From the NCBI GenBank assembly GCA_913062955.1, contig CAJXZP010000008.1, positions 27,932-91,931 of the forward strand: a stretch of DNA of 64,000 bases. The letters run 5' to 3'. The notes below the pieces were generated by a model. The model had not been told where the DNA came from, searched no databases, and worked only from the letters and a program-made list of their open reading frames with translations. Below, piece by piece: positions 56,129-64,000 of the stretch. The translations under genes were made by a program, and so were the position numbers. The number at the start of each line of letters is the position of its first letter. Within the stretch, counting starts at the first letter, position 1. The stretch comes from an uncultured Flavobacteriales bacterium (GTDB taxonomy: Bacteria; Bacteroidota; Bacteroidia; Flavobacteriales_G; Salibacteraceae).

Positions 56129-56968
56129 TAACGTCTTACTCGTATATTAAACGTAGTTATTTTTGATGGTTGCTTTTGTGGCTCAGTAAAAACGGCCAAT
56201 TTATTCACAAAAATATTAATTTCATCCCATTCTCCATTTTACAACCCTTGGCGTATTTCCAAATCCCCCCCTAAAATCGTCCAAACATATTCTTAATATT
56301 TCACGAACATAATTCATTAATAACTTCTAAAACTAAATTATCATTAATAAACTTACTGTTGAATTTAGTGGGATTGATGGTGGGTACTTGACGGATGTGG
56401 AGGTACCATGCTTATCGAAAACGGTAGTTTCAAGCCTGCAATTTCAGGCATTAACTACCTATGGTTTCACAGGTTATCGGGCTTAACATTTTGCTGAAGT
56501 CCATGCCCTTGGCCTATTTCTGGAGAGAACTATTAATGGTCTGTTTTTAGTGACACGTGTTGGTAGTTTTAAATTCAATTAATACGGAGAACATGGGGCA
56601 CCTAACGATCGCATGAAATCGCCCATGACGAACCAAAGGGTTAGGACCTTTCATGTTATACTTTGTAAGATTAGCTGTTCCCCTAAAATGCCTCCTTCTA
56701 CTTTTGGAGAAATCGCAGTTGTACTATCCCAAACCCATATTCATCAAATTAGTTGTGTACTTTCCATTAAACCTGCTTTAACTATTCTAGGTAGCCACTA
56801 AAAGTGATACCCTAACAGCGGATTCCGTATACAAGATAAGGTTACCAAAATAGGTGTAATCCCAAACCCACAAAAACCATATCTCAAGGATAATTTTGCT
56901 ATTCTCCTCTTTTTTTGTACCCTGATTTTGAGTTAAAACAGTACTTTTGCAGCCTAAAAACAAAACAG
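56129..56968. other. 840-base gene-free region with GC-richer inverted repeats
   Basis: Between the sigma-factor and purB starts there is no convincing coding sequence; frames on both strands are repeatedly stopped. The middle (about 56370-56660) is visibly GC-richer than its surroundings and holds strong pairings: GGTAGTT/AACTACC enclosing GCCTG/CAGGC (56423-56459), CCTAAC/GTTAGG (56611-56645), CATGGG/CCCATG (56592-56628) and CATGAAA/TTTCATG (56613-56655). It could be a structured RNA or a decayed mobile or recombination element. I recognise no known RNA family. Confidence 0.5.
56942..56949 (+). promoter_or_regulatory. -7 promoter element of purB
   Basis: TACTTTTG, 19 bases before ATG 56969. 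Confidence 0.6.
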
Positions 56969-58312
56969 ATGGAACTTACTTCTTTAACAGCTATTACACC
57001 CATTGATGGAAGATATCAATCGAAAACTGCGAGTCTTTCAAAGTACTTTTCAGAATGGGCTTTATTTAAATACAGAACCCAAGTTGAAATTGAATATTTC
57101 ATTGCATTATGCGAAATTCCATTACCCCAATTAGCCGATTTTGATACGGCTAATTTTGATAAGTTAAGAGCCATCTATCAAAATTTTCAACCTTCGCATG
57201 CACAAGCCATGAAAGACATCGAGAAAGTAACCAACCATGATGTTAAAGCGGTAGAGTATTTTTTAAAAGAAAGATTTGACGAATTAGGGTTCCAAAAATG
57301 GAAAGAATTTATTCATTTTGGTTTGACTTCTCAAGACATTAATAACACGGCTATTCCGTTATCTTTAAAAGAATCTGTATTGGAGGTTATCGTTCCTGAA
57401 ATCACTAATGTAAAGGACACATTAATGGGCTTAGCGAACGATTGGTCACACATCCCTATGTTGGCTAGAACTCATGGTCAACCGGCATCTCCTACTCGTT
57501 TAGGTAAAGAAATGGAAGTTTTTGTTGTTCGTATCGAGGAGCAACTCGAAATTTTAAATACCGTTAAATGGGCGGCTAAATTTGGGGGTGCAACTGGAAA
57601 TTTCAATGCACATCATGTGGCCTATAAGAACCTTGATTGGAAACAATTTGGAGATTCATTTTTAGATTCTCATCTAGGATTATATCGTTCTCACCCAACT
57701 ACTCAGATTGAACATTACGATCATATGGCACATCTTTTCGATACGATGAAAAGAATCAATACTATATTAATCGATTTCAGTAGAGATATTTGGACTTATG
57801 TATCGATGGAATACTTCAAACAAAAAATTAAAGCGGGTGAAGTAGGATCTTCTGCCATGCCACATAAAGTAAATCCAATTGATTTTGAAAATGCAGAGGG
57901 TAACTTAGGAATTGCGAATGCAGTTCTGGAACACTTATCTGCTAAACTACCTATTTCGAGACTTCAGAGAGATTTAACAGATTCTACCGTTCTTAGAAAT
58001 GTAGGGGTTCCATTTGGACATGCCATGATTGCTTTAAGTTCATTATCCAAAGGATTAAGTAAATTACTATTGAACGAAGCAAAAATTGCGCAAGATTTAG
58101 AAAATAACTGGGCAGTGGTTGCGGAAGCTATTCAAACTGTTTTGAGAAGAGAAGGCGTTGCTAACCCATACGAAATGTTGAAAGGCTTAACCCGTACCAA
58201 CAAAAAAATTGATGGTGAGGTCATGAAGGAGTTTATTGATTCATTGGAAATCAGTAATGAACTAAAAGCAGAGTTAGCTGAAATCACACCTTCCAATTAT
58301 ACCGGAATTTAA
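56969..58312 (+). CDS. purB: Adenylosuccinate lyase
   Basis: 447 residues from ATG 56969 (an upstream in-frame ATG at 56915 lies before the promoter and is rejected). Cleaves adenylosuccinate and SAICAR in purine synthesis. Signatures are FGLTSQDINNTAIP, the Thr/His region RTHGQPASPTRLGKE, and the fumarase-family signature GSSAMPHKVNP. Length and motifs match the long PurB type. It is followed after 4 bases by a small lipoprotein gene. Confidence 0.96.
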   Translation: MELTSLTAITPIDGRYQSKTASLSKYFSEWALFKYRTQVEIEYFIALCEIPLPQLADFDTANFDKLRAIYQNFQPSHAQAMKDIEKVTNHDVKAVEYFLKERFDELGFQKWKEFIHFGLTSQDINNTAIPLSLKESVLEVIVPEITNVKDTLMGLANDWSHIPMLARTHGQPASPTRLGKEMEVFVVRIEEQLEILNTVKWAAKFGGATGNFNAHHVAYKNLDWKQFGDSFLDSHLGLYRSHPTTQIEHYDHMAHLFDTMKRINTILIDFSRDIWTYVSMEYFKQKIKAGEVGSSAMPHKVNPIDFENAEGNLGIANAVLEHLSAKLPISRLQRDLTDSTVLRNVGVPFGHAMIALSSLSKGLSKLLLNEAKIAQDLENNWAVVAEAIQTVLRREGVANPYEMLKGLTRTNKKIDGEVMKEFIDSLEISNELKAELAEITPSNYTGI

Positions 58313-58316
58313 AAGA

Positions 58317-58727
58317 ATGAAAACGATCAAAAAACTATCCTTATTTCTGTTGGCAACCCTAGTCTGGGGTTGCCAAGGAAATAATAAAGTACCTACTCCT
58401 GAAACATGCACCTATTTTCATACGGGTACATTCAAATATGTGGGTAGTGAAGATATCCGAATTGAACGAACTTCGGATCGTCAAATAGAATATAATTTAA
58501 ATGGGGAAGGTGGTTATATATACACCGATTACTATTCAGTAGTTTGGGTAAATGAATGTGAGTATTATTTAACCCTAGATTCCACAGATCACCATACCGA
58601 TTTAGAGTTTACCACCAGCGATACGATGTGGACAAAAATAACCAGTATAACTCGTACGGGATATTCGTTTATTGCGGTAAAAGGAAATGAAACATTTGAA
58701 GGCCAATTGAAAAAAACGAATTCCTAA
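58317..58727 (+). CDS. Small lipoprotein of unknown function
   Basis: 136 residues. Signal with lipobox LVWGC (Cys19), then a short beta-rich domain (TCTYFHTGTFKYV, GGYIYTDYYSVVWV, YYLTLDSTDHH). Cotranscribed with purB by position. It shares the tetranucleotide CTAA with the stop of the convergent ppx gene. Confidence 0.75.
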   Translation: MKTIKKLSLFLLATLVWGCQGNNKVPTPETCTYFHTGTFKYVGSEDIRIERTSDRQIEYNLNGEGGYIYTDYYSVVWVNECEYYLTLDSTDHHTDLEFTTSDTMWTKITSITRTGYSFIAVKGNETFEGQLKKTNS

Positions 58728-59620
58728 TTTTTCTCTAAACTGCGTATATGTAACAATTGAATGATTCCATCCGACAATCCAATTTTGGGTACATGTAGAA
58801 TACTTATATCTGCCCACTTCATAACCGAGTAATATACCTTAGCAGCGGGCACGATTACATCTGCACGGTCTTGACTCAACTTAAAATAGCTCACCCTTTC
58901 ATCAAAACTCATCTCTTCTAACGTTTCTTTAATTTCCTTGAATTCATGGTACAAAATAGGTTTTGGATATTCCATATTTAAAATTTTATAAATTTTATTT
59001 ACAGACCCACCAGAACCAATCATTTCCACATGTTCTAAATCTTTGGTTTCCTCTTCTACCCAATTTCTCATAGAATTCCAAAGCTCCTCGGTAACCATAT
59101 TATTTAACATCCGTACGGCACCAATTTTAAAAGATTTGGAAGCGACTATGTTCTGTCCAGAGAGAATTGTTATTTCCGTGCTTCCTCCTCCTACATCAAC
59201 GTAAACATAGTTAGCATCACGATAATTTGGATTTTTAAAATGGGCTTTAAAAATAATATCCGCCTCCATCTTCCCGTCAATAATTTGAATATCTAATCCG
59301 GTTTCATTTTTTATTTGACAGACCACAGCAGCCCCATTTTCGGCCTCTCGCATAGCCGAAGTAGCCACCGCCATATAATCGTCCACTTCGTATATATCCA
59401 TAATGGATTTAAAGGCTTTCATACCCTCCCTAAACTTGGATAAGTTCTCTGGATGGATCCTTTTTTTTGTAAATGCTTCTTGGCCCAATCTTATTGGTAA
59501 ACGAATGAGGGAAACCTTATTAAAACCAACATTTTCACCGTCAACAACCACCATGGAAATTAACAATCGTATCGCATTAGAACCAATATCTATAGCTCCA
59601 AACTTTTTAACCTTTAACAT
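58724..59620 (-). CDS. ppx: Ppx/GppA-family phosphatase (exopolyphosphatase)
   Basis: 298 residues with the ASKHA phosphate loop FGAIDIGSNAIRLLI at the N-terminus, AVATSAMREAENGA, and the second loop YVDVGGGSTEITI (about 140-152). It lacks the C-terminal HD domain of long Ppx/GppA, as usual for the short Bacteroidota type. Degrades polyphosphate or hydrolyses pppGpp; which of the two cannot be told. A TAATTTCG element is only 2 bases before the ATG. Confidence 0.9.
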   Translation of the reverse strand: MLKVKKFGAIDIGSNAIRLLISMVVVDGENVGFNKVSLIRLPIRLGQEAFTKKRIHPENLSKFREGMKAFKSIMDIYEVDDYMAVATSAMREAENGAAVVCQIKNETGLDIQIIDGKMEADIIFKAHFKNPNYRDANYVYVDVGGGSTEITILSGQNIVASKSFKIGAVRMLNNMVTEELWNSMRNWVEEETKDLEHVEMIGSGGSVNKIYKILNMEYPKPILYHEFKEIKETLEEMSFDERVSYFKLSQDRADVIVPAAKVYYSVMKWADISILHVPKIGLSDGIIQLLHIRSLEKN

Positions 59621-59649
59621 ACCGAAATTACGTTTTTTTCAAAAAACTA

Positions 59650-60375
59650 TTATTCTAATTCTTTCTCGTTTGATTTCACTTTTTCTCGACCAATAGGAAT
59701 ATCTACTTTAAGATAAAAAACGCGATTCCTATTCTTTAGCGTACCAGATTTAGAAATATCCACCAAACCGTAATAATATTTAGCCCCAATATTAATTCCT
59801 GTTCCTTTTGCTAATTTATACCCAAATCCCCCAACTAAGCCTGCATCAATTCTATTAAAAGAGTCCCGATTTCCAACGGAGGTATTTAAGATCACATTAT
59901 CATATTCATACGTATAATTTAAGTTCGCATTAATTAAAAGAGCCACTTGCGGACCGGCTTCAATAAAAACATGATTCTTAAACTTATATTTTAGCATTAA
60001 GGGTACATTAAAGTAACCCAAACCCTGACTATAAATGCCTGCTGAATCAATGAAATTATCTAATTCTGGATAAAGCGCATACACATCATTTTCACTTAAA
60101 GCACTGGCACCTTGACTAGATTTCACCAATACTCCTGTATTAAACCATAATTGATTTTTCAACCGAATATCAAAATAAAAACCCAGATGAATGTTGGTGG
60201 CATATTGTTTGGATTCCATCCCACTAATTTGAGAAAAATTGACCCCACCATCCAGGCCAAATTCCAGCCCATCTGAATTAAGTTTATCTCCTAAAATAAT
60301 AGAAATAAGAATTTGGGATTGCGAAAAATGAGCGATCCCTAGAAACACAACGAATAAGAGTATTTTTTTTACCAT
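59650..60375 (-). CDS. Outer-membrane beta-barrel protein (PorT-like family)
   Basis: 241 residues with a signal peptide (MVKKILLFVVFLGIAHFSQSQ) and repeated amphipathic strands (KYKFKNHVFIEAGPQVALLI, GINIGAKYYYGLVDI) ending in a short polar tail. Same fold class as the protein at 3089. Partner unknown. -7 element TAGATTTG at 60396-60403 on the minus strand. Confidence 0.82.
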   Translation of the reverse strand: MVKKILLFVVFLGIAHFSQSQILISIILGDKLNSDGLEFGLDGGVNFSQISGMESKQYATNIHLGFYFDIRLKNQLWFNTGVLVKSSQGASALSENDVYALYPELDNFIDSAGIYSQGLGYFNVPLMLKYKFKNHVFIEAGPQVALLINANLNYTYEYDNVILNTSVGNRDSFNRIDAGLVGGFGYKLAKGTGINIGAKYYYGLVDISKSGTLKNRNRVFYLKVDIPIGREKVKSNEKELE

Positions 60376-60395
60376 AAAAAAGGATTTAATTGAAA

Positions 60396-60403
60396 CAAAT
60401 CTA
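60396..60403 (-). promoter_or_regulatory. -7 promoter element of the 59650-60375 barrel gene
   Basis: Minus strand TAGATTTG, 20 bases before the ATG; divergent from TAGGTTTG at 60436-60443 that serves the next gene. Confidence 0.5.
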
Positions 60404-60435
60404 ACCTTTTCCAGGTAATGTTAATTCCCATTATT

Positions 60436-60470
60436 TAGGTTTGTATTGGAAAAGTAATATATATATATAT
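60436..60470 (+). promoter_or_regulatory. -7 element and (AT)7 tract before the metal-receptor gene
   Basis: TAGGTTTG (60436-60443) is followed by a pure AT repeat of 14 bases (60457-60470) that runs into the start codon at 60469. The repeat number could change leader length by slippage. Confidence 0.45.
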
Positions 60471-61206
60471 GAACATAATTTCAGTAGTTCCCTCTTTAAC
60501 GGAGTTATTATTTGATTTGGACTTGGAAAATGAAATTATTGGGATTACCCGATTTTGCATTCACCCCAGAAACAAGGTGAAATCCTTTACAAAAGTAGGG
60601 GGTACCAAAACCCTAAAACTAGATCGAATTGACGCATTAGCCCCAGATATCATTATTGCGAATAAAGAAGAGAACTGCCAATCGGATATTGAGTACCTTC
60701 AAAAAAAGCACCATGTGTTACTTACGGATATTTATACTTTAAGTGAGGCCTTGACTAGTATCATGGACATAGGTAATGCCACCAATAGAGCCGAACAAGC
60801 GGAACTACTGGTTCACAACATTTCCAAACAATTTGACACCATTACCCCAATTAAAAAAAACGAAAAAAAAGTCGCCTATTTGATTTGGGATAACCCGGTT
60901 ATGACAGCCGGTCACCACACTTTCATTCATGACATTCTCCATAAACTGGGTTTTGAGAACGTGCATACCGATATTAAAACCAGATACCCACAAATAACGG
61001 ATCCAGAATTACAGAAAATGCAACCTGATTTCCTATTTCTATCTTCTGAACCTTACCCGTTTAGAGAAAAACATCTAAAGGATTTCCATTCTCGGTTTCC
61101 ATCCACAAGAATAATCTTGGTGGATGGTGAAATGTTTTCGTGGTACGGCTCTCGGTTGTTATTGGCTCCAAAATACTTTAACCAACTTATTAAAGAGTTA
61201 AACTAG
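60469..61206 (+). CDS. Helical-backbone metal receptor (BtuF/FecB-like) without signal peptide
   Basis: 245 residues matching ABC-transporter type III substrate-binding proteins: MNIISVVPSLTELLFDLDLENEIIGITRFCIHP, LKLDRIDALAPDIIIANKEEN, and a C-terminal domain with MTAGHHTFIHDILHKLGFENV. It starts directly with the first beta strand; there is no signal peptide or lipobox, and no permease or ATPase gene adjoins, so it is presumably cytosolic. It may bind cobalamin, haem or a siderophore; the ligand is unknown. Confidence 0.82.
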   Translation: MNIISVVPSLTELLFDLDLENEIIGITRFCIHPRNKVKSFTKVGGTKTLKLDRIDALAPDIIIANKEENCQSDIEYLQKKHHVLLTDIYTLSEALTSIMDIGNATNRAEQAELLVHNISKQFDTITPIKKNEKKVAYLIWDNPVMTAGHHTFIHDILHKLGFENVHTDIKTRYPQITDPELQKMQPDFLFLSSEPYPFREKHLKDFHSRFPSTRIILVDGEMFSWYGSRLLLAPKYFNQLIKELN

Positions 61207-61233
61207 AGTTTATCATTTATAGAATTCAATCCG

Positions 61234-61241
61234 TAGATTTG
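61234..61241 (+). promoter_or_regulatory. -7 element 4 bases before the patatin gene
   Basis: TAGATTTG, then TTCC, then ATG at 61246. Confidence 0.55.
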
Positions 61242-61245
61242 TTCC

Positions 61246-63564
61246 ATGCCTAAATCGCCAATATTTTTGTTCATTCTTTTTCTTTTGGTCCACGTATCCA
61301 ACCTGGCTCAGGAACCAAAAGTGGGTTTAGTGTTAAGTGGTGGTGGGGCAGATGCTTTGGCACACATTGGTGTTATTAAAGCGCTGGAAGAAAATAATAT
61401 TAAAATATCCTACATTACGGGAACTTCTATGGGAGCATTAGTAGGCGCTTTATACGCCAGTGGCATCCCTATCGAACAAATTGAAGCTGTTTTTACATCC
61501 AAGGAATTTTTGAGAACAAGTCAAGGTAATATTCCCAGAAAATTCAATTATTTTTTCCCAAAGCCCCAATCAGATCCCACATTAATATCTCTTCGTTTTA
61601 AAAAAACAACCAGTGGTTACTCTCTTCTTTTTCCTAGCCAAGTCATTTCATCGGAGGCGTTTGACTTTGATGCGGTTAAATACCTAGCCCAAGCAGAAAT
61701 GTTAGCTGGTTATAACTTTGACAGCCTAATGATTCCTTTTCGTTGTGTGGCTGCCGATGTGATAACCAAGGAATTAGTCACTTTTAGAAATGGAAGTCTG
61801 ACAGAAGCCCTTAGAGCCTCCATGTCCTATCCCTTCTTTATTAAACCCATTAAAATAAACGGACATTTGATGTACGATGGGGGCATTTACAATAATTTTC
61901 CAGTAGACGTCATGTGTACCGATTTCAGACCCGATTTTGTGATTGGAAGCAACGTATCTGTAAATATCGATGAGCCTTCAGAAGATGATTTACTAGGCCA
62001 ATTGCAAAACATATTAGTTCGCTCCACTGATTATTCCATTTACTGTGCTCCAGGAGAGCTAATTGAACCGGTAATTAACAAGGGTGTCTTTGCCTTTGAA
62101 TACGCCCAAGAAGCCATAGATTCAGGTTATGTAGCCGCTAACAGACACATGGATCATATTCTACATCATATTGGTCATTTTCCTTCAAATAAAGAGGTCA
62201 CAGAGTTAAAGTTCAAAAAAAACGCACCACCTATTGAAATTGGAGATGTCATTTTTAAAGGAATCAACCAAAAACAGGCTAGATATTCTAATTCGGTCAT
62301 TCGAAGAAAACGAAAAAAAGACAGCGTTTTGACCCTAGAGAAATTTGAACGGAATTATTACCGACTTTTTCAAGAACTATATATAGAAGATGTGCGTACA
62401 AAACTACATTTCAATCCCACTACAAATAAATACGATGCGGTAGTAGATGTAAACCCCATTAAATCTTGGACATTAGATATTGGCGGTAATATAGCTTCCC
62501 GCCCCATATCCGTTGGGTATGCGAGTCTATCCTATAACAACCTATCTACGATAGGTTTAAAAACGAATTTTAATACCCACTATGGCAAATTATACCAAGC
62601 CCTAAACGCCAGTGTACGCATTGATATCCCATCCAAATTACCTATTTATTTTAAACCGAAATTTGTCATCCATAAATGGAACTGGTTCGAATCGCGTCAA
62701 TCCAATTTATTTGTGACAGAGAAGCCAATTTATATTATTGAAGGGGAAATGTACACGGGTATAGAAGCGGGTACAGGTATTGGAAACAATCTTCGATTGT
62801 CCGGTGAATTAGCCTATTTACAAATGGAATCAGATTATTATCAAACGAAAACTTTTTTGCCAGCAGACACCACTGATAAAACTCTTTTCAAATCCCTAAA
62901 TACAAAATTTACCATTGAATCGAATGACCTCAATAAAATTCAATATCCGTATGAAGGCAAACATGTTTTAGGACAGATAACTTATACGACTGGAAATGAA
63001 TTTTACTCCCCCGGAAGTACTTCCATTCAAGAAGAACGTTCCAGAATAGAACACTCATTTTTTCAATTCAGAGTCGATTATCAGCAATACTTAAGACTGA
63101 AGGAAAAACTACGATTTGGGTTTCAATTATCAGGAACTTACTCCAATATGACCGCATTTAACAATTACACCTCAACGGTCATTCAAGCACCATCCTTTAA
63201 ACCCACCCCCGATAGTAAAACTTTATTTTTAGAAAGTTTTCATGCGGATAAATATATCGCTGTGGGATCCCAACTGGTATTTCTACCTACCAAGAATTTC
63301 CAATTCAGAGCGGAGGGATATATTTTTCAACCCTATCAAGCATTTATTAGAGGGGAGGATGGATCGGCAACCTACGGGACACCATGGGCAGATCGGTTTG
63401 CCATAATATCGGGTGTTATTTCATATACTACCCCGGTAGGGCCATTAAGTATCTCCGCTAACTATTATTATAACAATCCAGATATAAGCCCCGAAGAAGA
63501 AGCACCACTAACGGTACTTCTCAACTTTGGTTTTATAATATTCAATAAGTCAGCATATCACTAA
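61246..63564 (+). CDS. Patatin-like phospholipase with BamA-type outer-membrane barrel (PlpD-like)
   Basis: 772 residues. Signal peptide (IFLFILFLLVHVSNLAQ), a patatin domain (about 26-220) with catalytic Ser61 (GTSMG) and Asp211 (DGGIYNNFP), then a POTRA-like segment and a C-terminal 16-strand barrel (about 390-772). The oxyanion loop reads GGGADALAHIG where most patatins have GGGAKGLAHIG or GGGARG. This is the type Vd secretion layout: the barrel carries a lipase to the outer surface. Its stop shares CTAA with the convergent DUF3467 gene. Confidence 0.9.
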   Translation: MPKSPIFLFILFLLVHVSNLAQEPKVGLVLSGGGADALAHIGVIKALEENNIKISYITGTSMGALVGALYASGIPIEQIEAVFTSKEFLRTSQGNIPRKFNYFFPKPQSDPTLISLRFKKTTSGYSLLFPSQVISSEAFDFDAVKYLAQAEMLAGYNFDSLMIPFRCVAADVITKELVTFRNGSLTEALRASMSYPFFIKPIKINGHLMYDGGIYNNFPVDVMCTDFRPDFVIGSNVSVNIDEPSEDDLLGQLQNILVRSTDYSIYCAPGELIEPVINKGVFAFEYAQEAIDSGYVAANRHMDHILHHIGHFPSNKEVTELKFKKNAPPIEIGDVIFKGINQKQARYSNSVIRRKRKKDSVLTLEKFERNYYRLFQELYIEDVRTKLHFNPTTNKYDAVVDVNPIKSWTLDIGGNIASRPISVGYASLSYNNLSTIGLKTNFNTHYGKLYQALNASVRIDIPSKLPIYFKPKFVIHKWNWFESRQSNLFVTEKPIYIIEGEMYTGIEAGTGIGNNLRLSGELAYLQMESDYYQTKTFLPADTTDKTLFKSLNTKFTIESNDLNKIQYPYEGKHVLGQITYTTGNEFYSPGSTSIQEERSRIEHSFFQFRVDYQQYLRLKEKLRFGFQLSGTYSNMTAFNNYTSTVIQAPSFKPTPDSKTLFLESFHADKYIAVGSQLVFLPTKNFQFRAEGYIFQPYQAFIRGEDGSATYGTPWADRFAIISGVISYTTPVGPLSISANYYYNNPDISPEEEAPLTVLLNFGFIIFNKSAYH

Positions 63565-63881
63565 GCTTGAGTAGTTGGGCCTCCAAAATTCATTGGAATG
63601 GCACCACCTTGAGGTTCACCTTCTTTAATGGCACCATGAATCTGTTCAAATTTCTGAACATTATCACTTAAGGCATTTAACAAACGTTTCGCATGCTGTG
63701 GAGTCAAAATAATACGAGATTTAACTTTGGCTTTTGGTGCCCCAGGCATAATTTGTACAAAGTCAACAATAAACTCTGAACTTGAATGGGTCAGGATAGC
63801 TAGGTTGGAATATGTTCCTTCCGCCATTTCCTCTGATAATTCTATATTTAACTGTCCTGGTTTGTTTTCTGGGTTTTCCAT
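63561..63881 (-). CDS. DUF3467 family protein
   Basis: 106 residues: LSEEMAEGTYSNLAILTHSSSEFIVDFVQIMPGAPKAKVKSRIILTPQHAKRL is the family core, usually encoded directly after rpoC in Bacteroidota. Function unknown. A terminator (63901-63931) separates it from the upstream gene. Confidence 0.9.
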   Translation of the reverse strand: MENPENKPGQLNIELSEEMAEGTYSNLAILTHSSSEFIVDFVQIMPGAPKAKVKSRIILTPQHAKRLLNALSDNVQKFEQIHGAIKEGEPQGGAIPMNFGGPTTQA

Positions 63882-63900
63882 GTTTCAAAAAATTAGTTAC

Positions 63901-63931
63901 AAAAAAACCCTCCATCAAAATGACGAAGGGC
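63901..63931 (-). terminator. Terminator of the minus-strand gene at the right edge
   Basis: Minus-strand stem CCCTTCGTCA/TGATGGAGGG with G-U pairs and a short loop, followed by seven T. Confidence 0.75.
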
Positions 63932-63952
63932 TTCTCTATGTGTTATTTAATA

Positions 63953-64000
63953 TTATAAGTCAATTATGTCCGGATTACTTTCGGTATCCATTAATTGATT
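63953..64000 (-). CDS. C-terminal end of a minus-strand gene, probably rpoC (partial)
   Basis: Only the last 15 codons and the stop are in the window (ending ...DTESNPDIIDL). The frame is open to the edge. Assignment as RNA polymerase beta' rests only on the usual rpoC-DUF3467 order and an acidic tail; the sequence itself is too short to prove it. Confidence 0.35.
   Translation of the reverse strand, partial: NQLMDTESNPDIIDL

Noticed and set aside
56604..56650. Possible integron attC site (ACCTAAC ... GTTAGG)
   Set aside because: Only the outer arms fit; spacer and inner L-box complementarity are missing, and no integrase or cassette array is present.
56613..56801. 62-codon frame on the plus strand in the region before purB
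   Set aside because: No promoter, unusual composition for this genome, and it crosses the inverted repeats; probably non-coding.
56915..56968. N-terminal extension of PurB from ATG 56915
   Set aside because: The extension covers the -7 promoter element; family proteins begin at the ELTSLTAITPIDGRY region.

Overview
The window is one contiguous piece of a chromosome from a member of the Bacteroidota, most likely order Flavobacteriales. The base composition is AT-rich. Many genes are preceded by the Bacteroidota-type -7 element TAnnTTTG (or TAnnTTCG) instead of a sigma70 -10 box, and Shine-Dalgarno sites are essentially absent. The content also fits: type IX secretion sorting domains, a TonB-dependent receptor, monomeric isocitrate dehydrogenase, flavobacterial DUF families (DUF3822, DUF3467, DUF4924, DUF2007) and a DnaX of flavobacterial type. 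I cannot name a genus. No rRNA, tRNA, CRISPR array, intact insertion sequence or prophage is visible.

Layout, left to right. 1-5.6 kb: an unrecognised gene cut by the window edge, monomeric isocitrate dehydrogenase, a small beta-barrel protein, and dnaX split over two frames at a run of ten A. 5.6-9.7 kb (minus): a secreted repeat/PKD protein with a type IX sorting tail, a PlsC-type acyltransferase and a RecD-like helicase. 9.8-16.3 kb: a membrane protein, DUF3822, rsmD, coaD and a thioredoxin-fold protein, then Nudix, pyrE, SRPBCC and birA. 16.4-20.7 kb: an operon rsfS-ftsH-DUF2007-cdsA-psd (ribosome silencing, membrane proteolysis, phospholipid synthesis). 20.7-25.0 kb (minus): coiled-coil protein, zapA, a probable 6S RNA, rny, upp, membrane protein, yjjG-like HAD phosphatase. 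25.1-30.2 kb: M23 peptidase, carboxypeptidase-regulatory-domain protein, TonB receptor. 30.1-34.5 kb (minus): 25-codon leader ORF, tig, clpP, clpX, PAP2 protein. 34.6-41.7 kb: Crp/Fnr regulator, small secreted proteins, a 1076-residue BNR/sortilin-like protein and a serine beta-lactamase-family lipoprotein. 41.8-46 kb: acyltransferase, thioesterase, TrmH-family methyltransferase, and a frameshifted DUF4139 gene. 45.9-51.5 kb: surE, small membrane protein, lpxB, SpoIID-like protein, comEC. 51.4-56.1 kb (minus): MBL hydrolase, DUF4924, OmpH-like lipoprotein, an unknown, then an ECF sigma factor with a membrane-anchored PKD/CHU_C protein. 56.1-57.0 kb: a long non-coding stretch rich in inverted repeats. 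57-64 kb: purB, lipoprotein, Ppx/GppA, beta-barrel protein, metal-receptor protein, patatin/BamA-like protein, DUF3467 and the very end of a minus-strand gene, by synteny probably rpoC.

The window is mostly housekeeping. The points worth a second look are regulatory and structural: the A10 slip site that would give gamma and tau DnaX, the peptide-encoding leader of tig, the probable 6S RNA, terminator-like hairpins placed inside the starts of two genes, a recurrent -7 element only 4-5 bases from the start codon (predicted leaderless mRNAs), the sigma factor/CHU_C pair, and the unexplained structured region before purB. I found no clearly new multi-gene defence or metabolic system.
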